8,189 nucleotides of DNA, taken from contig CAZXJV010000109.1 of the NCBI GenBank assembly GCA_964641135.1, forward strand, positions 1 through 8,189, in the 5' to 3' direction. Below, piece by piece: positions 1-5,666 of this stretch. Both the position numbers and the translations under genes were made by a program. A model generated the notes under the pieces. That model saw nothing but the letters and a program-made list of their open reading frames with translations, had not been told where the DNA came from and made no database searches. Source of the stretch: Teretinema sp964641135. Lineage in GTDB: Bacteria; Spirochaetota; Spirochaetia; Treponematales; Treponemataceae. The first letter of the stretch is position 1. Each line of letters opens with the position of its first letter.

Positions 1-1
1 A

Positions 2-655
2 GCGCATATTGGTTCCGGGGAGGAACCGCTGAACGCCACAGATCCGACGGGGTTGAAGATTTCTCCGTTTATGGCATTCTCAAATATGTCGAATCATCCG
101 GTTTCTTTAGGAAGATCAGCAACGGAACTTGTGAGTCAAGCTGGTTGCTATATAGCTACTCTTGCAAACATGATAACTAGTAAGCGAGTGTATGAAGCGT
201 TAAATAAAACTATGAATGGAGGTGATTTACCAGAATTTTCTAAACCGACAACTGTACTAGATATTAATAATCGAAAGAATCTATTTGCTGCCAATTCCGG
301 ACGTTTAAATGGTCGAGATAATTCTATGAATGCACTTTTTGGTTCTGGGACAGATAATTGGGATTATTGGACAAAAGATTTTACAGATCTAGCAAAAAAG
401 TTAGAAGAGTTAGATGCTAGTGGTACTGAGTATATGGTAGCTGGCATTTTTAATTTAAGTAAAGCGACTGAAAAAGTTGATAACCATATGGTAGGCATAA
501 CTGGTTTGCCTAACGAAGATGGGATATTTGATTCAAGCACTATAGTTCCTAGCAGCAATGGAGACAGAAATCGATTAAGTGATGATGTCAAGAAACAAGA
601 ATACAATATTAACAACTTGAAAGAAATTCGTGTAATTCTGATTGATAGTCAATAA
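2..655 (+). CDS. Rhs/YD-repeat polymorphic toxin, C-terminal end with papain-like cysteine peptidase toxin domain (5'-partial)
   Basis: The frame is open to the left edge, so this is the last 217 codons of a longer gene. The first residues read EEPLNATDPTGL, the conserved end of the Rhs repeat-associated core, after which Rhs proteins switch to a variable toxin domain. Counting from the TTG at 53, which encodes the Leu of DPTGL and is not a real start, the toxin domain has QAGCYIATLANM (Cys32, codon 146-148), DNHMVGITG (His145, codon 485-487) and GIFDSS (Asp160). A Cys at the head of a helix, then a His in a beta strand, then an Asp is the order of papain-like/C39-like cysteine peptidases. 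Base composition falls sharply just after DPTGL, as expected where toxin tails are exchanged. A putative immunity gene follows after 10 bp. The Rhs assignment is fairly secure. The peptidase fold is inferred from motifs only, and a peptidoglycan amidase of the same fold is an alternative. Confidence 0.75.
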   Translation, partial: AHIGSGEEPLNATDPTGLKISPFMAFSNMSNHPVSLGRSATELVSQAGCYIATLANMITSKRVYEALNKTMNGGDLPEFSKPTTVLDINNRKNLFAANSGRLNGRDNSMNALFGSGTDNWDYWTKDFTDLAKKLEELDASGTEYMVAGIFNLSKATEKVDNHMVGITGLPNEDGIFDSSTIVPSSNGDRNRLSDDVKKQEYNINNLKEIRVILIDSQ

Positions 656-660
656 AGAGG
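656..660 (+). promoter_or_regulatory. Ribosome binding site choosing the 666 start
   Basis: AGAGG lies five bases before the ATG at 666, directly after the toxin stop codon. It supports 666 over the in-frame TTG at 642, which has no such site and would put eight charged or polar residues ahead of the signal peptide. Confidence 0.55.
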
Positions 661-665
661 TAGAT

Positions 666-1391
666 ATGAAAGTTGAATATTTTAAATTATTAATGATTTT
701 TTCGATTGCATTGATATCATGTACCGGAAAAGATCAAAAAGAGTTGAAGGTTGAAATCAAAACTACATCCTCTGAAAGTATCTCTGGAGAAAAATTTGTA
801 TTTGATGATTATAATACAGAATACTACTCAGTCGGAAGAAATAAAATCGAGAATTTTTCAATAGAATTAAATTCAACAAACTCTATGCTTGATTTATTCA
901 AGTTTGAAAATAATACTAATCTCAAGATTTATTCACTTGATGTAAATGTTTATGGTAGTGCATACTGGATAACAAATTATTCTATTTATTTTCAAAGAAA
1001 TAATGAATTTACAGAAAATTATCCGGTGCGATTTATTGAAAGATTTGATACAAATCGAAATGAAATTGTAAATACACCATTCACTACTTTTGATCTTTTT
1101 GCAATTACTGACGATGAAAAGTACATTTGTTTTAGCCGGCCAGTTCACAAGAAGAATACAAACTGGGGGCCAATTTATGCTCAAAATATTTACTTATATG
1201 ATCTTGATAAACGAGAGGTATTGCGAAAATATGATGTTCTTGAATTGGTAGCTGATGACTTCTATGGTGGTTTAATTCAGTGTTCGTATAATAAAGATGA
1301 ACAAAGATTTGATTTTATTTTCTCATTGGATTCTGTTGGTAACTACGGAACTGCATATATTGATTTAAAAGAATACATTTTTCATAGGTAA
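666..1391 (+). CDS. Putative immunity lipoprotein for the upstream Rhs toxin
   Basis: This 241-residue protein starts with a lipoprotein signal peptide: a charged start, a hydrophobic stretch at about residues 8-16, and LISC with the lipidated Cys at 19. The rest is rich in aromatic, Asn and Asp residues and looks beta-stranded. Segments such as FDLFAITDDEKYICFSR and NIYLYDLDKREVLRKYD recall beta-propeller blades, but no family was recognised. Its place 10 bp after an Rhs toxin tail, on the same strand and similarly A+T-rich, is where the cognate immunity gene of a polymorphic toxin normally lies. Lipidation would place it in the periplasm or on a membrane face, so the toxin would be expected to act outside the cytoplasm, for example on peptidoglycan or envelope proteins. 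The lipoprotein call is well supported by sequence. The immunity role is inferred from position. Confidence 0.65.
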   Translation: MKVEYFKLLMIFSIALISCTGKDQKELKVEIKTTSSESISGEKFVFDDYNTEYYSVGRNKIENFSIELNSTNSMLDLFKFENNTNLKIYSLDVNVYGSAYWITNYSIYFQRNNEFTENYPVRFIERFDTNRNEIVNTPFTTFDLFAITDDEKYICFSRPVHKKNTNWGPIYAQNIYLYDLDKREVLRKYDVLELVADDFYGGLIQCSYNKDEQRFDFIFSLDSVGNYGTAYIDLKEYIFHR

Positions 1392-1417
1392 TGATGATTG
1401 ATAATTTAGTCAATAAA

Positions 1418-1494
1418 AGTTCAAGTTAAGCTGCAAACGCGCTGATCTTGAAGACAACAGTTTTTGAAATAGGGCGCGATTGTCAGCTTGAACT
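1418..1494. repeat. Nested imperfect inverted repeat downstream of the immunity gene
   Basis: The outer arms are AGTTCAA-GTTAA-GCTG (1418-1433, with a five-base bulge GTTAA) and CAGCTTGAACT (1484-1494). Inside them CGCGC (1438-1442) pairs with GCGCG (1474-1478), and GACAA near 1453 could pair with TTGTC near 1480. The right arm is followed by ACTACTGTTTTTATT, so it may act as a terminator for the toxin/immunity pair. It may instead be the footprint of a mobile cassette. The pairing is seen in the sequence and the role is not. Confidence 0.4.
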
Positions 1495-1571
1495 ACTGTT
1501 TTTATTGCTCATCTCGCTTTTTTATTCCGGGCGGCCGGTCCTCGGCGTCGTGCCTCGGCCCTGAACAGAAC

Positions 1572-1645
1572 GCCCGTTACGCGCAGCCGCCTTCCATGGC
1601 GGCTGTTCGTTTTTCCGGCTACGCCTCCAAAACCGCGTAACGGGC
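1572..1645. repeat. Perfect 12-bp inverted repeat enclosing a second hairpin
   Basis: GCCCGTTACGCG (1572-1583) is the exact reverse complement of CGCGTAACGGGC (1634-1645). Between them sits a perfect 8-bp hairpin (1584-1591 with 1598-1605), giving a branched or cruciform-capable structure. Just upstream, 1533-1560 is also G+C-rich, with GGCCG/CGGCC arms and CCTCGGC repeated at 1540 and 1553. The block contrasts with the A+T-rich toxin and immunity genes, and its right end lies three bases from the insertion sequence. It is probably a dispersed palindromic (REP-like) element. Its function is unknown. Confidence 0.6.
1584..1615 (+). terminator. Candidate intrinsic terminator
   Basis: CAGCCGCC (1584-1591), a six-base loop and GGCGGCTG (1598-1605) form a perfect G+C-rich 8-bp stem, followed by TTCGTTTTTCC. 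This fits a Rho-independent terminator read on the plus strand, about 190 bp after the immunity gene stop. It lies inside the larger 12-bp inverted repeat, so it could instead just be part of that element. Confidence 0.5.
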
Positions 1646-1648
1646 ATT

Positions 1649-1704
1649 TGTCAACATCGGTTTAAAACTTCCGCTTTTCATCGGTCATTTGTTTCCGCTT
1701 TTTT
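1649..1704 (+). repeat. IS left end (istB side), two 24-bp terminal repeats
   Basis: The end begins TGTCAA and is followed by two tandem 24-bp units at 1655-1678 and 1679-1702. Both have the form CATCGGT, seven variable bases, TTCCGCTTTT. These are expected binding sites for the IstA transposase. Confidence 0.8.
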
Positions 1705-1719
1705 CAGTGTTTGGGAACT

Positions 1720-2487
1720 TCATCCCAGGGAGTCAACGACTCCCGTTTTCAATCGATCTTTCATGCGATACGAGTCACCCTTGAGCGAAACGACATGCGC
1801 ATGATGCAAGAGCCGGTCCAATGTAGCAGTCGCGATCGCGTCATCGGACATGATTTCTGACCATTTCCCGAAGGGCTTGTTGGTCGTAATCATGATCGAA
1901 CCGTGCTCATACCGCGAATTGACCAACTGGAAAAACAGATTAGCCTGTTCCGCCGTATAGTTCTCATATCCGACTTCGTCGATTACCAAGACATGCGGTT
2001 TCTTGAACCATGCAAGCTTCCTCTTCAGCCGATTCTGGGCACGGGCATGCATCAGGGTTTCCATCAAGCTAGTTGACGACATGAAATACGCGGTATAACC
2101 AGCAACGCATGCCTCGTAAGCAAAGGCTGACATGAGATGCGTCTTGCCGAGCCCTGAGGCGCCCAGCAAAATCACGTTTTCTTTGCGTTCGATAAACGAA
2201 AGCGTTTTCAGTTCCGCGAGCTTCGTGGCAGTCAAGCCTCCCTTGAGCCAGGAAAGGTCGAAGTCATTAAGACGTTTCTTTGCCGGTATCGCCGAAAGCT
2301 TAAGCCGGCTCTTTATCGCACGTTCCTTGCGCGGTATATACTCGGTTTCGATCAGACCTGAGACGATATCGAGAATCGAGCCTTCCTTTCGGCCTTGGTC
2401 AGCGAGAAAAGATTCGAGGTTCGCTGCCATGAACGACAGCCCCATTTCCTCAAGACGTAGTGTTGCGGTTTCCATCTGAATATTCAT
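1720..2487 (-). CDS. istB: IS21-family helper ATPase IstB
   Basis: This 255-residue AAA+ ATPase is related to DnaC and helps the IstA transposase select and capture target DNA. It shows an N-terminal helical region (about 1-100), Walker A GASGLGKT (109-116), Walker B HVLVIDE (165-171), sensor-like ITTNKP (200-205) and LDRLLHHA with Arg225. The length is usual for the family. The start at 2487 is preferred over an in-frame GTG or ATG further upstream for two reasons: it overlaps the istA stop as ATGA, the normal IS21 arrangement, and GGAGG (2495-2499 on the minus strand) lies seven bases before it. Translation is therefore probably coupled to istA. No key residue is missing, so the protein is expected to be functional. 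Confidence 0.93.
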   Translation of the reverse strand: MNIQMETATLRLEEMGLSFMAANLESFLADQGRKEGSILDIVSGLIETEYIPRKERAIKSRLKLSAIPAKKRLNDFDLSWLKGGLTATKLAELKTLSFIERKENVILLGASGLGKTHLMSAFAYEACVAGYTAYFMSSTSLMETLMHARAQNRLKRKLAWFKKPHVLVIDEVGYENYTAEQANLFFQLVNSRYEHGSIMITTNKPFGKWSEIMSDDAIATATLDRLLHHAHVVSLKGDSYRMKDRLKTGVVDSLG

Positions 2488-3743
2488 ACAGCGGCCTCCA
2501 CGAGAAGGAGTTCGTACCATGCCGGCGGCCGTGTATCAACGTCCATATCGGATATAACGGAAGAGTGTGCAACATCCTTTTTCACTTGTGCCATCGTTTG
2601 CCGGTGCCAGAGCGCGTACAGTTCTTTTCGGTCAACGTCCCGTATGTCGGTCGCACGCGAGCCCTTGGGTAACAGAGTAAAGTTGCGTATTACCGTTTCC
2701 TTATCATAGAGCGACGCAGCTCGGGAAAGCGGATGGAACCTCAAAGTCAGAACCTTTCCCAGATACTGTGCAGGGACCGAATACCGGTTCGTTTCAAAGC
2801 GAATCGTACCTTCGAGCGATACGATGACATCCTCAATTGCGCGGATGTCGGGCGAAGCCTCCGGAACAAACGGAGTGAAAAGCGTTCTCTCTCGCTCAAA
2901 CCGCTCATTTCTGGTTTCGCAGAACGCCCTGATCGGTTCTTCGTTGACTTCCTCGAGCCATTGGTTGACCGCGGAATTGAGTTCTTCGATACTCGTAAGA
3001 TTCAAGTTTCGGGCTATAGGCAGAAAATGATTACCGAGATACCCGATAAACCGTTCGACCTTGCCCTTTGTCTGAGGCCTCCTGACCTTGCATCGTTTTG
3101 GCTCGAAGCCGCATTGTGCAGCGAACGCTAGAAGCGCAGGATGTACTTCCCACACGCCACCTCGATTGAGCCAGGCCGTCTTCATGTTATCATACAGGAT
3201 CTCGCGCACGATGCCGCAGAAATACTTGAATGCCTCTACATGGCAGGCGAGTAAGGTCGCGCTCTTCATGTCGAGCGTAAAACGAACATACGCACGGCGC
3301 GAGAATCCTAAAAGCATGACGAATGCGTATACCTTTCGTTGGAAACCGTCGATTTCCCAAACGCCCGCCTCTTTCCAGTCAACTTGTGCTTGCTGTGCCG
3401 GCATCGTTTCAAAGCGAATAACTGCCCTTTTGACGATTTCATCCCGGACCCGTTTCGCAAACACCCGGAGGATCGTCATAGCACCAGTATAACCTTGCCT
3501 TATGAGCTCTTTTCGTAGTACAACAAGATTGTAGTTTGGTGCGTCCTCGATTTTAGCCGTAATATACTCATGATAAGGATCGAGCAAGGTTTGTTTCGTA
3601 GCTACAGTTTTTTCCGGTTTTGGCTTGAGGTAGTTGCGAACCATCCGGTCGCTTACCCCGAGAACCTCGGCTATCTCCCATTGTTTGTGTCCTGCTTTTC
3701 GCAGGACTTCCGCTTGGTGCATTTTCACCTTCCTTGAATTCAT
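2484..3743 (-). CDS. istA: IS21-family transposase IstA (DDE)
   Basis: This 419-residue DDE transposase catalyses strand cleavage and transfer of the element. A helix-turn-helix lies at about residues 15-40 (WEIAEVLGVSDRMVRNYL). The catalytic RNase H-like core has Asp122 in QVDWKEAG, Asp185 in LYDNMKTA and Glu230 in TKGKVERFIGYL, with spacing normal for IS21. A C-terminal beta-rich region at about 300-360 includes the IS21-typical NRYSVPAQYLGK. The ATG at 3743 is preceded by AAAAGGAG with a seven-base gap. The last codons overlap istB by four bases. No frameshift or stop is visible, so it appears intact. Confidence 0.94.
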   Translation of the reverse strand: MNSRKVKMHQAEVLRKAGHKQWEIAEVLGVSDRMVRNYLKPKPEKTVATKQTLLDPYHEYITAKIEDAPNYNLVVLRKELIRQGYTGAMTILRVFAKRVRDEIVKRAVIRFETMPAQQAQVDWKEAGVWEIDGFQRKVYAFVMLLGFSRRAYVRFTLDMKSATLLACHVEAFKYFCGIVREILYDNMKTAWLNRGGVWEVHPALLAFAAQCGFEPKRCKVRRPQTKGKVERFIGYLGNHFLPIARNLNLTSIEELNSAVNQWLEEVNEEPIRAFCETRNERFERERTLFTPFVPEASPDIRAIEDVIVSLEGTIRFETNRYSVPAQYLGKVLTLRFHPLSRAASLYDKETVIRNFTLLPKGSRATDIRDVDRKELYALWHRQTMAQVKKDVAHSSVISDMDVDTRPPAWYELLLVEAAV

Positions 3744-3806
3744 GGACGGGCTCCTTTTGCTGATTGTCGTTAACCAACATTAGGATGTTCCGTCCTTTTT
3801 GTCACC

Positions 3807-3862
3807 AAAAAAGCGGAAACGCCAGACCGATGATTTTAGGAAAGATATCACCGATGATCACA
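3807..3862 (-). repeat. IS right end (istA side), two 24-bp terminal repeats
   Basis: Read inward on the minus strand it begins TGTGAT. Then come a diverged outer unit (3856-3833, CATCGGT...TTCCTAAAAT) and an inner unit (3832-3809, CATCGGT...TTCCGCTTTT) that matches the left end closely. The conserved CATCGGT heads and equal spacing fix the element boundary at 3862. Confidence 0.75.
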
Positions 3863-4354
3863 ACAGAGAACCGCTTTAAGATGATTACTGTTTCTGTTGG
3901 CGGAAAGAATGTACCGATAACTCAGTTTTATCGCCTTCCGGGTGAAGCTGTGGATATGATAGTGCATGATCTGACCGCAGATATGAGTGACTGGGAGAAA
4001 GCACGTGCATGGAGCCGATATGGGTTGAATCCTGCCAACTATATGTATACGGTCGCATGGAAAGGCCGCCTCAATGAAGCAGCTAAACAGATGACAGTTA
4101 TAGGAGACGTAATCGAGGAAAACAACCGGATTGCTGCTCAGGAGATGGATGCGATTATGGCTGAGGCAGAAAAGTCTGAGAGTTCTCTTGCAGTTCTACA
4201 GTCGCTTACAGCACTTATGCAGATTCTCATAGGCCAACAAATGGAAGCAAATCGGCTTAATGCATTGAATATTCGGTACCAGGCGGATAGAGATATGGCT
4301 GCTGATTTACCTGTAGAACAGAAAGGCCGCTATTCAAAGGATTGGATAGATTGA
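3863..4354 (+). pseudogene. trbJ/virB5-like conjugal transfer protein, 5' end removed at the IS junction
   Basis: About 163 codons remain of a gene whose start and signal peptide are missing. The frame runs without a stop into the IS end. The remnant is mostly helical: YRLPGEAVDMIVHDL, DWEKARAWSRYGL, a long amphipathic stretch from NEAAKQMTVIGDVIEENN, then LQSLTALMQILIGQQMEANRLNALNIRYQADRDM. This last stretch resembles the C-terminal Gln/Ala/Leu-rich helix of TrbJ/VirB5 proteins, which act at the pilus tip or cell surface after Sec export. The position before trbL and trbF matches the usual trbJ-(K)-L-F order. Full-length TrbJ proteins are about 240-270 residues. A short product could be made from the ATG at 3854 inside the IS end (AGGAAAG upstream) or from 3881, but it would lack an export signal. 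The family call is tentative; the truncation itself is clear. Confidence 0.6.
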
Positions 4355-4375
4355 AAATAATAGAATCAGAATTGG

Positions 4376-4397
4376 AAGCCGCCAAAAATGGCGGCTT
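4376..4397. terminator. Hairpin between convergent genes, possible terminator
   Basis: AAGCCGCC (4376-4383), AAAAAT, GGCGGCTT (4390-4397) is a perfect 8-bp G+C-rich hairpin. It lies between the trbJ remnant stop (4354, plus strand) and the lipoprotein stop (4422, minus strand). Its stem core is the same as that of the hairpin at 1584-1605. No strong T tract follows on either strand, so a bidirectional terminator role is likely only from position. Confidence 0.45.
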
Positions 4398-4421
4398 ATC
4401 CTCTGAGAATAGAAGGATTGC

Positions 4422-5081
4422 TTATTCAATCCAATCATTCGACACTTTAACATTGTTCGTCTTTCTGGAAGAAGGTTTGAAGTTTTGGGTAATTGGATCT
4501 GAAAACAAAATGACAATATCATTTTTTGGAAGTTCTTTGAGTGTTACCGTAATAACATTTGTAGTGCCATTGCGTTCGACCTCGTAACCTCCAGAATCTT
4601 TTACCGGAATTTCACTAACAATTCTTATGGTGCCTGCAATTCTATAACCAAGCGCTTTAAGTGTATCGCTCTTATCCCCGCTCCCTGTTATGTGTACGAA
4701 AATGGAACCATCATTCATGCCTAAGCTCATTAAAGTGAAAATATTTATCTGATCTCCATTATCAGAGTATGCATCTAACACTACATTAAATCGGCCATTA
4801 TTAATATATGTAGCTTCTTTGAGACCATATAGAAGTTTTAATTGTTCAATATCGTTTTCTTTATAATCATTTTCATTGAAAGCCTGAACACTGATAGCTT
4901 CCAATGCATCGGAATCTACAACAGAACCAATCAAGGAAACAGAGTAAGAGCCATTTGCATTGATAGTAACATTGCATGTAAAAACTTCTGGTAACAAGCA
5001 AGAAGAAAGCGAAACCAAAAATATAAAAACTAGAAATAACCGAAGGGAAAAAAGCCCAATGCGTATGTTTTTAGAATTCAT
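4422..5081 (-). CDS. Hypothetical lipoprotein, opposite strand to the trb genes
   Basis: This 219-residue protein has a clear lipoprotein signal: basic residues, a hydrophobic core (about 10-24), and LSSC with Cys28. The mature part reads like a beta-rich domain: FTCNVTINANGSYSVSLIG, then TIRIVSEIPVKDSGGYEV and TNVITVTLKELPKNDIVILF. There is weak resemblance in style to small LppM/DUF3153-like lipoproteins, not enough to name a family. The ATG at 5081 is preceded by GAGGAGAG. It lies 74 bp downstream of the repeat-protein gene on the same strand, so the two are probably co-transcribed. It occupies the slot where trb operons carry trbK, the entry-exclusion lipoprotein, but in reverse orientation and much longer. 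An exclusion or surface role is therefore only a hypothesis. Confidence 0.7.
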   Translation of the reverse strand: MNSKNIRIGLFSLRLFLVFIFLVSLSSCLLPEVFTCNVTINANGSYSVSLIGSVVDSDALEAISVQAFNENDYKENDIEQLKLLYGLKEATYINNGRFNVVLDAYSDNGDQINIFTLMSLGMNDGSIFVHITGSGDKSDTLKALGYRIAGTIRIVSEIPVKDSGGYEVERNGTTNVITVTLKELPKNDIVILFSDPITQNFKPSSRKTNNVKVSNDWIE

Positions 5082-5116
5082 AATACTCTCCTCATTATGT
5101 TCATAATAAAACCACC

Positions 5117-5137
5117 TTATATAGAAAAAATATAAGT
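5117..5137. repeat. Short A+T-rich hairpin between the two minus-strand genes
   Basis: CTTATAT (5117-5123) pairs with ATATAAG (5131-5137) around a seven-base loop. On the minus strand it is followed by GTGGTTTTATT. It could attenuate transcription from the repeat-protein gene into the lipoprotein gene, but the stem is weak. Confidence 0.25.
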
Positions 5138-5155
5138 AATGACTGCTGGAAGGGA

Positions 5156-5561
5156 TTAAAACTTATAGTTTGTGGAAGAGTCATATATCCAAGAGTTATT
5201 TTTGAGTTGGAAAAATTTGACAGTATTGTTATCAACAACAGCGATACCTGCACCAGCCCAAAAAACAGATTCAAAAGAGGGAGAAAGAGTCATATCTATA
5301 TTTGAGTCATATATCCAAGAGTTATTTTTGAGTTGGAAAAATTTGACAGTATTGTTATNNNNNNNNNNNNNNNNNNNNNNNNNNNNNNNNNNNNNNNNNN
5401 NNNNNNNNNNNNNNNNNNNNNNNNNNNNNNNNNNNNNNNNNNNNNNNNNNNNNNNNNNCAACAACAGCGATACCTGCACCAGCCCAAAAAACAGAGTTTG
5501 TAAATGCAGAGAAGCAAACAAAATTAAAAAAAAGACAAAAAAATACTGTTTTCATCTTCAT
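5156..5561 (-). CDS. Secreted protein of 42-residue tandem repeats, interrupted by an assembly gap
   Basis: The gene begins at the ATG at 5561 with GAGGAG (5568-5573) in front of it. It encodes a hydrophobic export signal (MKMKTVFFCLFFNFVCFSAF) and then goes straight into repeats of the form VFWAGAGIAVVDNNTVKFF, QLKNNSWIYDS and a variable tail NIDMTLSPSFES. It ends NYKF at 5156. The unit is 42 residues (126 bp), the size of a beta-propeller blade, and the strand-turn-strand look fits. The 100 Ns at 5359-5458 lie inside one unit. The bases on either side join in frame (the codon G|AT for Asp spans the gap), so a true gap of zero or of whole repeats keeps the frame, whereas a literal 100 bases would shift it. 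As shown the product would be about 101 residues with two units. More units are likely, since most propellers need four to eight blades. No named family was recognised. Confidence 0.6.
5178..5269. repeat. 126-bp tandem repeat, copy A (92-bp identical part)
   Basis: This 92-bp stretch recurs with no mismatch at 5304-5495 once the N gap is removed. The start-to-start distance is 126 bp. The intervening 34 bp (5270-5303) is the variable part of the unit. Confidence 0.85.
5304..5495. repeat. 126-bp tandem repeat, copy B split by the N gap
   Basis: Positions 5304-5358 match the first 55 bases of copy A, and 5459-5495 match its last 37 bases exactly. The two sides of the gap therefore abut perfectly in repeat coordinates. 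Confidence 0.85.
5359..5458. other. Assembly gap of 100 Ns
   Basis: Exactly 100 Ns is a common placeholder for a gap of unknown size. It falls within a tandem repeat, so it probably marks an unresolved or collapsed repeat array rather than 100 real bases. Confidence 0.95.
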
Positions 5562-5582
5562 AGTTATCTCCTCATCGTAGTT

Positions 5583-5612
5583 ATTATATCACCATTGATG
5601 AGAAAAAAACAA
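5583..5612 (-). promoter_or_regulatory. Promoter of the repeat-protein/lipoprotein pair
   Basis: On the minus strand a TATAAT -10 box (5588-5583), extended by TGA just before it (TGATATAAT), lies 18 bases from TTGTTT (5612-5607). Transcription would begin near 5576, giving a very short leader that contains the GAGGAG site and the ATG at 5561. The match is good for a sigma-70-type promoter. Confidence 0.55.
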
Positions 5613-5622
5613 GAAAGATAAA
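5595..5622 (+). promoter_or_regulatory. Weak candidate promoter for the trbL operon
   Basis: TTGATG (5595-5600) and GATAAA (5617-5622) are 16 bases apart. Each matches four of six consensus bases. trbL needs its own promoter because two opposite-strand genes separate it from trbJ, and this is the best candidate seen in the 136-bp divergent region. Confidence 0.25.
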
Positions 5623-5666
5623 GGATTGCACCCTTTAGAAATATAAAGAAGAAAGGAGTTATCAGA

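Larger units (their letters stand above)
1649..3862 (-). mobile_element. IS21-family insertion sequence, structurally complete
   Basis: The 2214-bp element holds istA and istB on the minus strand, overlapping by ATGA, between related 56-bp ends that begin TGT and end ACA. Each end carries two 24-bp units starting CATCGGT, which is the multiple terminal repeat arrangement known for IS21. About 39 of 56 positions match between the two ends. The coding part is noticeably richer in G+C than the genes on either side, a sign of transfer. Both genes look intact, so the element may be active. The outside bases (GGGCATT on the left, ACAGAGA on the right) show no duplicated target of the 4-8 bp normally left by IS21 transposition. 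It interrupts a trbJ-like gene on the right and abuts the palindromic block on the left. Confidence 0.9.

Noticed and set aside
642..665. Upstream TTG start for the immunity lipoprotein
   Set aside because: It overlaps the toxin stop, lacks a ribosome binding site and weakens the signal peptide. ATG 666 has AGAGG in front of it.
1418..1645. Integron attC sites, suggested by the foldable repeats
   Set aside because: Neither structure shows the RYYYAAC ... GTTRRRY pair in the right order. The 1572-1645 arms have GTTAC first and GTAAC last, and the isolated GTTAAGC at 1425 has no matching partner. No integrase gene is present.
2132..3492. Plus-strand ORFs opposite istA and istB
   Set aside because: They are antisense shadows of intact transposition genes and show no recognisable domain.
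3764..3862. Coding start of the trbJ-like gene inside the IS
   Set aside because: These codons are IS terminal sequence (24-bp repeats) read through in frame. They are not part of the original gene.
5178..5495. CRISPR array
   Set aside because: The repeat is 92 bp with a 126-bp period, has only two copies, and is translated in frame as a protein repeat. No cas gene is present.
5172..5621. Plus-strand ORF across the repeats and gap
   Set aside because: It crosses the Ns, has no signal peptide or ribosome binding site, and mirrors the minus-strand repeat gene that has a promoter, ribosome binding site and export signal.
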